This document shows positions 1 through 7,710 of a stretch of DNA of 64,000 nt, piece after piece (within the stretch, counting starts at the first letter, position 1; each line of letters starts with the position of its first letter). The notes under the pieces are model-generated. The model saw nothing but the letters and a program-made list of their open reading frames with translations, did no database searches and was not told where the DNA came from. Location: contig CAVCEE010000002.1 in NCBI GenBank assembly GCA_963601185.1, positions 1-64,000 on the forward strand, written 5' to 3'. This DNA is from Limisoma sp963601185 (GTDB lineage Bacteria; Bacteroidota; Bacteroidia; Bacteroidales; Muribaculaceae). A program made the translations under genes and the position numbers.

Positions 1-436
1 TGCCTTCGGGGATGCCGAACTGGTCGCAGAGGTAGTCGAGGGTGTTGCAACCGAAGTCGTAGTTGTGGCGGGCGGCACGGAGGGAGCAGTAGTAGTCTAC
101 ATCGGGAGTGTCAAGTCCGTACAGTTCCAGTGACTTGCGGATGCACGAAATGTCGAAGGCTGCGTTGTGCGCTACCAGCACGGGCGTTTCGTCAAGATAC
201 TCCATTATCTCTGCCCATACCTCGGGGAACTCAGGCGCATGGGCGGTATCCTTGGGTTGGATGCCGTGTACTTGTATGTTCCAATACGAATATGCGTTGT
301 CCTCGGGGCGCACGAGCCACGATTTGGTTTCCACCACTTTGCCGTCTTTCACCACGCAGATGCCAGCCTCACAGATGGAGGCGCGCTTGCCGGTAGCAGT
401 CTCAAAGTCTATTGCAATAAAGTTCAGTCCTTTCAT
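1..436 (-). CDS. DEDD-family 3'-5' exonuclease (partial, cut by window start)
   Basis: The minus-strand reading frame opens with ATG at 436 and is still open at base 1, so about 145 N-terminal residues are visible. They start MKGLNFIAIDFETATGKR. FIAIDFETA is exonuclease motif I (DxE) and LVAHNAAFD, near residue 95, is motif II (Dx-rich, NxxxD), typical of the DnaQ/RNase T fold. Such enzymes remove nucleotides from 3' ends with two metal ions. The C-terminal motif III and any extra domain, such as BRCT, lie outside the window. Bacteroidales carry several stand-alone proteins of this kind, so the substrate and whether it is the polymerase III epsilon subunit cannot be told here. Confidence 0.85.
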   Translation of the reverse strand, partial: MKGLNFIAIDFETATGKRASICEAGICVVKDGKVVETKSWLVRPEDNAYSYWNIQVHGIQPKDTAHAPEFPEVWAEIMEYLDETPVLVAHNAAFDISCIRKSLELYGLDTPDVDYYCSLRAARHNYDFGCNTLDYLCDQFGIPEG

Positions 437-459
437 ATATCAGTCCTTATAATATAATG

Positions 460-735
460 TCAATGTCTTGGCGAGGTTACGCATCTGGTAGTGTAACGAT
501 TTCTGTTCAGCGCCTTCACTTGGCCACCCCGTTGCAGAATGAGTTGCAGAAAATCATACGTCAGTTTCACTTCGTAGGAAAATGTTGTCGACTCCTCGTT
601 GCTTTCGAGGTCTTGCTACGACTTATGCAAGGGCAATGCGCGCAGATAGTCAGGAAAGATGCCCGTAGTGGCGGAGCGTATCAATGAACCATACATATCG
701 CCCGAATTGGTTTGCCGGCATATCGTAATCCTTTT
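460..735 (-). pseudogene. Remnant of a WYL-domain transcriptional regulator (C-terminal part)
   Basis: Read on the minus strand, this stretch encodes FPDYLRALPLHKS, then an in-frame TAG at about 612, then QDLESNEESTTFSYEVKL and TYDFLQLILQRGGQVKALNR, ending at TGA 460-462. The pattern LPLHxSQxxxE followed by TFDFxxxILSxGxxVxVLxP is the C-terminal end of Bacteroidales WYL-domain regulators as I know the family. The stop lies where the family has glutamine (CAG to TAG). The N-terminal helix-turn-helix is not found upstream. I infer a decayed regulator; the assignment rests on memory of the family, not on an alignment. Confidence 0.5.
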
Positions 736-757
736 GGTGAGTAAAGTTAACTATATC

Positions 758-844
758 CTATGTAAATAAACGGCATCTCTTTGATTTTGTTGTGCCAATG
801 GTTACAAGCCTGTTTGCAAAGTTGGCAATCTGTTCATCCGTCAT
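758..844 (-). pseudogene. Short 28-codon ORF, possible gene-start remnant
   Basis: An ATG at 844 preceded by AAAGGAA at good spacing opens a 28-residue frame (MTDEQIANFANRLVTIGTTK and onward) that stops at 758. It lies between the WYL remnant and the RND pump gene and could be the truncated start of a lost gene. I do not recognise it. It may not be translated. Confidence 0.2.
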
Positions 845-906
845 AAATGATTCCTTTCTTAGGTTGAAAGCGGCATAAACGATTGAAAAACTGGTTCAGT
901 TGAAAT

Positions 907-3900
907 TCAACGGCGGGCGGATTTTTCAAGTATGCAGAATAGCGACGGCAAGCACAACAGAATGGCGATGGTGCCCGCCACCATCCCGCCAACCACACAC
1001 GTGCCGATGGCGGCATTGCCCTTTGCCCCAGCTCCCTGCGCCAACATCAGCGGCACCATTCCTACAATCATCACGCTCGCAGTCATCACTATAGGGCGCA
1101 GACGTGCGGAAACGGCGGAAAGCGTGGCACGGACAACCGGCATGCCTTTCTTGCGCCGCTCCGTAGCATACTCCGTAAGCAGGATGGCTGTTTTTGTCAG
1201 CATACCTATGAGCATCACTAAGCCAATCTGCATATAGATGCTGTTGTCTATGCCGAACACGTACGCCAGAAAGAAACTGCCGCAGAGACCGAACGGTATG
1301 ACAAGGAGAATGGCGAAGGGAATTAGCAAACTTTCGTACAAGCAGCACAGGACAATATAGATGAACACCAAACTTATGCAGAGTGTCACGACCGTTGCAT
1401 TGCCTTGCGACGCTTCTTCGCGCGACAGTCCGCTCAGTTCATAGCCGAAGCCCAGAGGAAATGTCAGGGCTGCCACTTCGCTTATTGCCCGGATTGCCTC
1501 TCCCGAACTGTAGCCGGCGGCTGCCGTTCCATTGACACGTATGGCAGGAAACAGATTGAAGTGGGTGAGATATTCTGCGCCGTTCACTTTCTTCAGCGTT
1601 ACATATTCACTCAATGGTGACATTGCGCCATTGCCGCTCCTCACATACATATTCGACAAGGATGCATCATTAAGCCTGTAGGCTGCATCCGACTGCACCA
1701 TAACGCGATAGAGTTTGGTGTATTTGTTGATATTGGAAGCATAATCGCCTCCCACATACGACGACAATGCACCAAGCACATCCTTTGGCGACACACCCTT
1801 CATTATGCAGCGTGCAGCATCCACCTCAACCACATACTGCGGATAGTCCATCTTAAAGGTACAGTTTACCTTGGCTATTTCCGGACGTTGCTTCAGGGCA
1901 TCGACAAACTGCTTTACAGCATCTGAGAGTGATTTGAAATCTTCGTCCTTCCGGTTCTGCACATAAAGTTCAAAGCCGCTTGCCGAGCCGTAACCCCGTA
2001 TTGTCGGAAGCGTGGCACAGTTTATGTCCGCCTCCTTTATGTAAGCCGTGCGACGGTAGATTTCGCTAACAACACTGTCAATGCAATCTTCCGGACGAGT
2101 ACGCAACGACCATGGCTTCAGGCGAATGGAAAGGAAGCCAGCGGATGAAGTTTGATTCTGTTGCGCATCACGACCGTCAATGCGAGTGTGGATTTTGATT
2201 TGCGGAATGTCACTTACCGCCGCCTCCACCCTATCCATCACCTTGGCAGTTTGCGCAAGGCTGTTGCCCGGACGGCACTGCACGTTTACGTCAATTGTCC
2301 CCATATCCTCCTGCGGCACAAGACTTGTCTGGGCCGTCACAATCATTGCCGCCAATGCAACAATGGCGACAGGCACGGCAAGCAGCACGAGTTTACGGTG
2401 ACGGATGGATGTCAAGGTACAGCGGAGATAAAGGGCAACCCATTTGTTCCGTTTACCATCAAACAACCCTCTGCAGCTCTGCCCGGAGGAATCCTTTCCT
2501 CTCAATATCAACGCACTAAGAGCCGGACAGAGCGTCAAGGCGTTAAACAAAGAAATTGCCACTGCAGCCGCCATCGTTAATCCGAATTCTTTGTAAAACA
2601 CCCCTGTCGTTCCGCTTGAGAAACTCACAGGAATGAATACTGCGATAAAGACAACAGTTGTGGTGACAAGTGCTGATTTCAACTCCCCTATGGCTTCAAC
2701 AGTGGCCTGAAAGGCTGAGACGTTGCCATTGCCGAGTTTCGCCTGTACCGCTTCGACGACCACTATCGAGTCGTCAACCACAGTTCCGATGACAAGCACA
2801 AGGGCAAAAAGGGTGAGCAGATTGAGAGAGAACCCCACAGCATACATAACGGCGAATGTTCCGATGAGCGAAACGAGAATGGCGATGATCGGCACCACCA
2901 TCGACCGCCAATTGCATAGGAATATGAATACGGCAACAACCACCAGCACAAGGGCGATGACGAGTGTTTCAGCCACATTGCGCATCGATGCGCCGAGAAA
3001 GTCCATCACGCTGGTCTGGTCTTCAAGTACCATACCTGGAGGAAGCGTTTGCCTCACCTCATCCTCCACCTGGTCCATCTGCCTTATGATTTCGCTGGCA
3101 TTCGTTCCCGCGGTCTGCGTGATGCTTGCCGATGCTCCAGGCTTGCCGCTTGTTGTGCTTTTCATATTGTAATCGACCGTTCCCAACTCCACCTTTGCGA
3201 CATCGCCCAATCTCAACACGTTGCCATCAGCGGAAGCCTTCAACACGATACCCCGGAATTCCTCAGCATCGGTATAACGGCCTCTGTATTTCAGAACATA
3301 ATGAAAGGCATTGTCCGACTCCGCTCCCAACGAGCCAGTCGGCGACTCTATGTTTTGCGCCGCCAACGCATTGTCGATATCACTGGGCATCAAACCATAA
3401 GCACACATCTTGTTGGGGTCGAGCCAGATGCGCAAGGCATAGTCCGCACCAAACACATTCACCTCTCCTACCCCTGCAATGCGCGACAACCGCGGCTCAA
3501 TGTTTATCTTCATATAGTTGGTGAGGAATTTGGAGTCGTAGCGCCCGTCGGGACTGTAGAGCGTGATGAACTTTAGGTTGGAGTTTTGCGTTTTCTTTAC
3601 CGTCACGCCACTCTTTGTCACTTCCGCCGGCAACATTCCCTGTGCGGAAGCCACCCGATTCTGCACGTTCACCACCGCCATATCAGGATCAGAACCCTGC
3701 TTAAAATATACCGTTATGACACAAGTGCCGTTGTTGGCGGCAGTGGATGTCATATACTGCATATTCTCAACACCATTTATCGATGCCTCCAACGGTGTGA
3801 CCACACTCTTCATGATGGTTTCTGCATTCGCTCCCGTATATGTCGCACTCACCTTCACCGTTGGCGGCGCAATGTCGGGATATTGCTCTAACGGCAGGTT

Positions 3901-3987
3901 TAACAATGCAATGATACCAATGATTATGGTCACTACTGAAAGCATTACCGACAGAATAGGTCGGCTGATGAATTTCCTGATGTTCAT
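907..3987 (-). CDS. RND-family multidrug efflux permease (AcrB/HAE1 type)
   Basis: A 1026-residue inner-membrane permease of normal length for the hydrophobe/amphiphile efflux-1 family. It starts with the first transmembrane helix (MNIRKFISRPILSVMLSVV), has the porter-domain sequence EQYPDIAPPTVKVSATYTGA, and in the fourth helix the proton-relay motif GTVVDDSIVVVEA with two adjacent aspartates. The end is LCLPSLFCILEKSARR. AcrB-type proteins form trimers that use proton influx to export drugs, bile salts or other amphiphiles through a periplasmic adaptor and an outer-membrane channel. Unusually, no adaptor gene lies upstream and no TolC-like gene downstream, so the partners must be encoded elsewhere. 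A TACTTTTG -7 box and a GACAA-N2-TTGTC inverted repeat precede it. Confidence 0.95.
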   Translation of the reverse strand: MNIRKFISRPILSVMLSVVTIIIGIIALLNLPLEQYPDIAPPTVKVSATYTGANAETIMKSVVTPLEASINGVENMQYMTSTAANNGTCVITVYFKQGSDPDMAVVNVQNRVASAQGMLPAEVTKSGVTVKKTQNSNLKFITLYSPDGRYDSKFLTNYMKINIEPRLSRIAGVGEVNVFGADYALRIWLDPNKMCAYGLMPSDIDNALAAQNIESPTGSLGAESDNAFHYVLKYRGRYTDAEEFRGIVLKASADGNVLRLGDVAKVELGTVDYNMKSTTSGKPGASASITQTAGTNASEIIRQMDQVEDEVRQTLPPGMVLEDQTSVMDFLGASMRNVAETLVIALVLVVVAVFIFLCNWRSMVVPIIAILVSLIGTFAVMYAVGFSLNLLTLFALVLVIGTVVDDSIVVVEAVQAKLGNGNVSAFQATVEAIGELKSALVTTTVVFIAVFIPVSFSSGTTGVFYKEFGLTMAAAVAISLFNALTLCPALSALILRGKDSSGQSCRGLFDGKRNKWVALYLRCTLTSIRHRKLVLLAVPVAIVALAAMIVTAQTSLVPQEDMGTIDVNVQCRPGNSLAQTAKVMDRVEAAVSDIPQIKIHTRIDGRDAQQNQTSSAGFLSIRLKPWSLRTRPEDCIDSVVSEIYRRTAYIKEADINCATLPTIRGYGSASGFELYVQNRKDEDFKSLSDAVKQFVDALKQRPEIAKVNCTFKMDYPQYVVEVDAARCIMKGVSPKDVLGALSSYVGGDYASNINKYTKLYRVMVQSDAAYRLNDASLSNMYVRSGNGAMSPLSEYVTLKKVNGAEYLTHFNLFPAIRVNGTAAAGYSSGEAIRAISEVAALTFPLGFGYELSGLSREEASQGNATVVTLCISLVFIYIVLCCLYESLLIPFAILLVIPFGLCGSFFLAYVFGIDNSIYMQIGLVMLIGMLTKTAILLTEYATERRKKGMPVVRATLSAVSARLRPIVMTASVMIVGMVPLMLAQGAGAKGNAAIGTCVVGGMVAGTIAILLCLPSLFCILEKSARR

Positions 3988-4041
3988 TTCGTTTCAATTA
4001 TCTGTTGTCAATTGCTTATGCACCAATGTGCATTGACGAGG

Positions 4042-4064
4042 CAAAAGTAGAGGACAAGTTTGTC
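4042..4064 (-). promoter_or_regulatory. -7 box and overlapping inverted repeat upstream of the RND pump gene
   Basis: On the minus strand TACTTTTG (4042-4049) fits the Bacteroidetes -7 consensus TAnnTTTG. A clear -33 TTTG at the expected distance is not seen. Directly upstream, at 4053-4064, lies the inverted repeat GACAA-GT-TTGTC, a possible operator between -33 and -7. Confidence 0.5.
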
Positions 4065-4146
4065 GACTTTTGGTAGTTTTTCAGCGTATGCACATTTCGG
4101 ATGTCTCTAATCACTGTTTCTTCAAACTTTCCACAATTTCACACAT

Positions 4147-4154
4147 TATCTTTG
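4147..4154 (+). promoter_or_regulatory. -7 box (TATCTTTG) for the EamA-TCS operon
   Basis: TATCTTTG matches TAnnTTTG and lies 26 bases before the chosen start at 4181, implying a very short leader. It excludes the upstream non-ATG in-frame starts. Confidence 0.6.
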
Positions 4155-4180
4155 CGTTATATTCAGAAAATGCAGAAACT

Positions 4181-4597
4181 ATGTGGAAGTACTACGCCTT
4201 GCTTTCAGCCTTTTTCGCCGCACTGACAGCAATATTTGCCAAGATTGGAGTGAAAGACATCAATTCTGACCTTGCCACCGCCATCCGCACCGCCATCATT
4301 CTCTTCATCACCTGGGGAATCGTCCTGGCAGGAAACCATACAAGCGGACTGAAGTGCATTCCGGGGCATACCTGGTTGTTCCTGATTCTGTCGGGAGCGG
4401 CGACTGGATTGTCGTGGCTGTTCTATTTCAAGGCTTTGCAGATTGGCGATGTGTCACGCGTGGCACCGGTCGACAAACTGAGTGTTGTGATTACCATCTG
4501 CCTGTCGTTCCTCTTTCTGAAAGAGCCAGTCAATGCCAAGGTCATTATCGGGGCTTTGCTCATTACGGCAGGAAGTATCGTAATGCTATATAAATAG
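4181..4597 (+). CDS. Half-size EamA/DMT-family transporter
   Basis: A 138-residue, very hydrophobic protein starting MWKYYALLSAFFAALTAIFA, with about five predicted transmembrane segments and the EamA pattern LSWLFYFKALQIGDVSRVAPVDK followed by FLKEPVNAKVIIGALLITAG near the end. Full-size drug/metabolite transporters carry two such repeats; this has one and would act as a dimer, as small multidrug-resistance relatives do. The substrate is unknown. The start was chosen because the -7 box lies just before it. Only 4 bases separate its stop from the response regulator gene, so the two are cotranscribed, which suggests the transporter belongs to the same response. Confidence 0.85.
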   Translation: MWKYYALLSAFFAALTAIFAKIGVKDINSDLATAIRTAIILFITWGIVLAGNHTSGLKCIPGHTWLFLILSGAATGLSWLFYFKALQIGDVSRVAPVDKLSVVITICLSFLFLKEPVNAKVIIGALLITAGSIVMLYK

Positions 4598-4601
4598 AAA
4601 A

Positions 4602-5279
4602 ATGAAAATACTTATAATCGAAGACGAGCGCAAACTCTCCGATAGCATTGTCGGTTATCTGGGCAGCGAAAATTATTTGTGCGAACAGGCTTTCACTTTC
4701 GATGAAGCACGCATGAAGGTGAATGCCTACGACTACGACTGCGTGTTGCTCGACCTGATGCTGCCCGGCGGCAACGGACTCGACATTCTGCGCGACATCC
4801 GCAAGCGGCGCAATCCTGTTGGCGTGATTATCGTGTCGGCAAAGGATTCTATCGATGACAAGGTGAATGGACTGCAGATTGGGGCTGACGACTATCTTGC
4901 CAAGCCGTTTCATCTTGCAGAACTGACTATGCGCATATATGCCGTGATCAGACGGCGCAACTTTTCGGCAAGCAATTTCATAGAAAGCAACGGCATAAGG
5001 ATTAATCTGCTCGACAAGTCGGTGACGGTGTACGACGAGCCTGTGGTACTGACAAAGTCGGAATACGAACTGCTGGTTTTCTTTATCGGCAACCGGGGAC
5101 GCGTGGTGTCGAAGAGTGCCTTGGCGGAGCACCTCAGCGGCGAGATGGCTGACATTATGGACAATCACGATTTTGTATACACCCACATCAAGAACCTTAA
5201 GGCAAAGTTGGGAGCGGCAAAATGCAGCGACTGCATCCGCAATGTATATGGTATGGGCTATAAATGGCAAGAAGGATGA
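4602..5279 (+). CDS. OmpR/PhoB-family DNA-binding response regulator
   Basis: 225 residues. The receiver domain has the acidic pocket E7/D8, the phospho-acceptor D51 in LLDLMLPGG and the conserved lysine K101 in DDYLAKPF. The C-terminal half is a winged helix (VVLTKSEYELLVFF, then NRGRVVSKSALAEHL and VRNVYGMGYKWQEG-like ending IRNVYGMGYKWQEG). It would bind DNA as a dimer after phosphorylation by the kinase encoded next, whose ATG overlaps this stop codon. Targets are unknown; the PAP2 gene just downstream, with its own promoter, and the linked transporter are candidates. Confidence 0.93.
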   Translation: MKILIIEDERKLSDSIVGYLGSENYLCEQAFTFDEARMKVNAYDYDCVLLDLMLPGGNGLDILRDIRKRRNPVGVIIVSAKDSIDDKVNGLQIGADDYLAKPFHLAELTMRIYAVIRRRNFSASNFIESNGIRINLLDKSVTVYDEPVVLTKSEYELLVFFIGNRGRVVSKSALAEHLSGEMADIMDNHDFVYTHIKNLKAKLGAAKCSDCIRNVYGMGYKWQEG

Positions 5280-6358
5280 GAACTGACCACAACAACGGAA
5301 AGCGGAAGCAACGCAGTCTCCTGCGCAAGTCGATGACGCAGTTTGTGGTCTGCATCTTCGCATTGTTTGTCCTCGCTATGCCTCTGTTCTATTGGCTCAC
5401 AAAAAACTATTACGCCGAGGATATGGAAGATCTTGTAACGGCAGTGCAAGCCGGGCATAACATTCCAGTGCCCGACCTTGAAAAGGACATTATGGTGGGC
5501 ATTATGATTCAATACGCACTTATCACAGCGATGCTTGGCATTGGTGTTGTGCTGACAATGCGTTTCATTTCGCGAAAAATGTGGACACCGTTTGACAAAA
5601 CTTTGGACAAGTTGGAAACGTTCAATCTCGAAAACGGCAACATTCCAGCATTGCCGGCAAGCGATGTGAGGGAGTTCAACCGCCTTAACGCTTCTCTACA
5701 TCAACTTATGCACAAATGTCTTGACAGTTACAAGGTGCAGAAAGAATTCACGGAAAACTCCTCCCACGAATTGCAGACTCCACTCGCCATATTCCAAAGC
5801 AAACTCGACCTTCTGCTGCAACAGAAAGGGCTGACGGAGAATCAGGCGGAAATCATACAAGACCTCTACCAGATGACGGCGCGCCTTTCGCACCTCAACC
5901 GCAATCTGTTGCTTCTGACAAAAATCGATAACGCACAGTTCTCCAAGTCGGAAAGCATTTGCTTGAGCGCATTCGTCGAGGAACTCCTCCCTTCTCTCGA
6001 AAGCATCGCCGACGGACTGCACATCATAAAAGACTTCCAACAAGATGTAACGGTAAAGGCAAACCGGTCGTTGCTTGAGAGCATGCTCAACAATCTTGTT
6101 GTAAATGCCGTGCGGCATAACTGCACAGACGGCCACATCATCATAGCCATCAAGAATGGCATACTGACCGTGTCGAACACATCCGACGAGACTGCCCTTG
6201 ACGGTATGCGCATATTCAACCGTTTCTACCGCCCAGCACAAAACGGCAAGGGAAATGGTCTGGGCCTTGCCATCGTAAAGGCCGTGTGCGATTACCATAG
6301 ATGGACTGTAACATACACATATTCCGAAGGTAATCACACTTTCACTGTGAAGTTCTAA
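5276..6358 (+). CDS. Two-component sensor histidine kinase
   Basis: 360 residues from the ATG that overlaps the regulator stop (ATGA at 5276-5279), a typical coupling arrangement; an in-frame ATG at 5264 is an alternative. Two membrane helices (about residues 22-40 and 73-95) flank a short periplasmic loop of some 30 residues. The HisKA domain carries the phospho-accepting H164 in SSHELQTPLA; the ATPase domain has the N box NNLVVNAVRHN and the G box GKGNGLGLAIV. The sensing loop is too short for a folded domain, so the signal may be sensed in the membrane, as in kinases that respond to envelope damage or cationic peptides. That last point is inference. Confidence 0.93.
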   Translation: MRTDHNNGKRKQRSLLRKSMTQFVVCIFALFVLAMPLFYWLTKNYYAEDMEDLVTAVQAGHNIPVPDLEKDIMVGIMIQYALITAMLGIGVVLTMRFISRKMWTPFDKTLDKLETFNLENGNIPALPASDVREFNRLNASLHQLMHKCLDSYKVQKEFTENSSHELQTPLAIFQSKLDLLLQQKGLTENQAEIIQDLYQMTARLSHLNRNLLLLTKIDNAQFSKSESICLSAFVEELLPSLESIADGLHIIKDFQQDVTVKANRSLLESMLNNLVVNAVRHNCTDGHIIIAIKNGILTVSNTSDETALDGMRIFNRFYRPAQNGKGNGLGLAIVKAVCDYHRWTVTYTYSEGNHTFTVKF

Positions 6359-6389
6359 GAACCTACAATTTTTCGACAGATTCTGCCTA

Positions 6390-6397
6390 TACCTTTG
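6390..6397 (+). promoter_or_regulatory. -7 box (TACCTTTG) for the PAP2 gene
   Basis: TACCTTTG fits TAnnTTTG and lies 31 bases before the start at 6428. No -33 TTTG at the usual 19-20 base distance, which is compatible with an activator-dependent promoter. Confidence 0.5.
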
Positions 6398-6427
6398 CTC
6401 TGTAATATTTCCAATCACAGGGGCAGA

Positions 6428-7657
6428 ATGATTATATACAACAGAATTTTGGCGATGCTCGCCGCATTCCTCTTCGAGACGAATACTTTATTTGCCACAA
6501 CAAGCGTCGACAGCCTTTGCTCACTACAGCCGTTTGCCAACCGACCAGCAAACAAGGTCTACAGGATGGCAGCCGCTGGAGTACCACTTATCGTGGGAGG
6601 ATTTGTGGTGAAGAGCGAGGATGACCGTTTCCGAAGTTTAAGAAACGACTACTTGCCCCGATTTCACAGTCATGCCGATGATTATCTGCAATATGCACCT
6701 GCCGCCTTGATGTTGGAACTAAAGGCAGCCGGAGTGAAAGGACGCAGTTCCTGGAAGAGAATGCTGGTGTCGGACGCATTCTCCGCAGTAGCAATGGCAT
6801 CAGTGGTCAACACATTGAAAAGCACCACACATATAGTGCGTCCCGACGGCTCCAACAGCCATTCCTTTCCTTCAGGACATACGGCAACCGCATTTATGAC
6901 GGCAACGATGCTGACAAAAGAATATGGGCACAAAAGTCCGTGGATTGGCATAAGCGCATACACAGTGGCAACGGCCACCGGACTTATGAGAATGGCAAAC
7001 AACAGGCACTGGTTAAGCGATGTGCTGACAGGTGCTGGCATCGGCATCATTTCCACTGAAATAGGATACTTCATCGGTGATTTGATATTCAAGGACAAAG
7101 ACATTGACTATCCCGAAGCAACACCCGACATCAGAGAGCGAAGCAAGCCTTCATTTTTCAGCCTGTATGTCGGGACGAATGTTCCCTTGAGCCAATACGA
7201 CATTGATGAGAACTCTTCATTCCGTACATCTTCAGGCTCGTCAGCCGGTTTGGAAGGTGCCTATTTTCTTTACCGTCACATCGGCGTAGGAGGACGTTTC
7301 ACTGTGTCGAACACCGCTCTGATAACCGACGGCAACTATGCCGAAAACAGCACATTTGATGCTATCGCCCTGTGCGGAGGCGGATATTTCTCGCTACCTC
7401 TGTCACGACAATGGATGATAGGAAGCAAGGCACTTTGCGGATGGGTGCATTATCCGCAACTAAAACTCAGTTCCGCAAATATCGCGGCTCGCAACGGCAT
7501 TTGTTTCGGCAGCGGTTTGTCAGCCACGTTCAGGACTGACGAGCGGTATGGTCTCCGCTTTTTTGTCGACTACAATCTACAGCCGTCACACAACAAAGCA
7601 AGTGCCGAGTGGATGAACACGATAGTCTACGGTATGTCGTTCTCCGTAATGTGGTAA
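6428..7657 (+). CDS. PAP2-family phosphatase with C-terminal beta-barrel-like region
   Basis: 409 residues. A signal peptide or first helix (MIIYNRILAMLAAFLFETN) is followed by a PAP2 acid phosphatase domain with all three motifs: K131xxxxxxRP at 131-139, PSGH at 148-151, and NRHWLSD with H194 and D198. Such enzymes dephosphorylate lipid phosphates at the periplasmic face; Bacteroidetes lipid A 4'-phosphatase (LpxF) belongs to this group. Residues from about 245 (FFSLYVGTNVPLSQYD) to the end have alternating hydrophobic strands and end in the aromatic-rich MSFSVMW, like an outer-membrane barrel. The start 6428 was preferred over an upstream in-frame start because of the -7 box. Location after a two-component system suggests an envelope-stress role (inference). 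Confidence 0.85.
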   Translation: MIIYNRILAMLAAFLFETNTLFATTSVDSLCSLQPFANRPANKVYRMAAAGVPLIVGGFVVKSEDDRFRSLRNDYLPRFHSHADDYLQYAPAALMLELKAAGVKGRSSWKRMLVSDAFSAVAMASVVNTLKSTTHIVRPDGSNSHSFPSGHTATAFMTATMLTKEYGHKSPWIGISAYTVATATGLMRMANNRHWLSDVLTGAGIGIISTEIGYFIGDLIFKDKDIDYPEATPDIRERSKPSFFSLYVGTNVPLSQYDIDENSSFRTSSGSSAGLEGAYFLYRHIGVGGRFTVSNTALITDGNYAENSTFDAIALCGGGYFSLPLSRQWMIGSKALCGWVHYPQLKLSSANIAARNGICFGSGLSATFRTDERYGLRFFVDYNLQPSHNKASAEWMNTIVYGMSFSVMW

Positions 7658-7676
7658 CGCCAACCGTTATTTAAGC

Positions 7677-7710
7677 AATGCCTGCCGGGGCTACTCGATT
7701 GTCGGGCATT
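7677..7710. terminator. Possible hairpin between convergent PAP2 and fimbrillin genes
   Basis: AATGCCTG pairs with CGGGCATT across the 33-base gap and the very end of the last fimbrillin gene. The stem is imperfect (one G-T pair) and lacks a clear T tract. Confidence 0.3.

Noticed and set aside
457..687. 76-codon plus-strand ORF near the left end
   Set aside because: It is opposite to the WYL remnant, which has a recognisable domain pattern on the minus strand.
4053..4064. Same regulator site as the groESL palindrome
   Set aside because: Both contain GACAA and TTGTC, but the centre is 2 bases here and 1 base at groES, so the resemblance is probably accidental.
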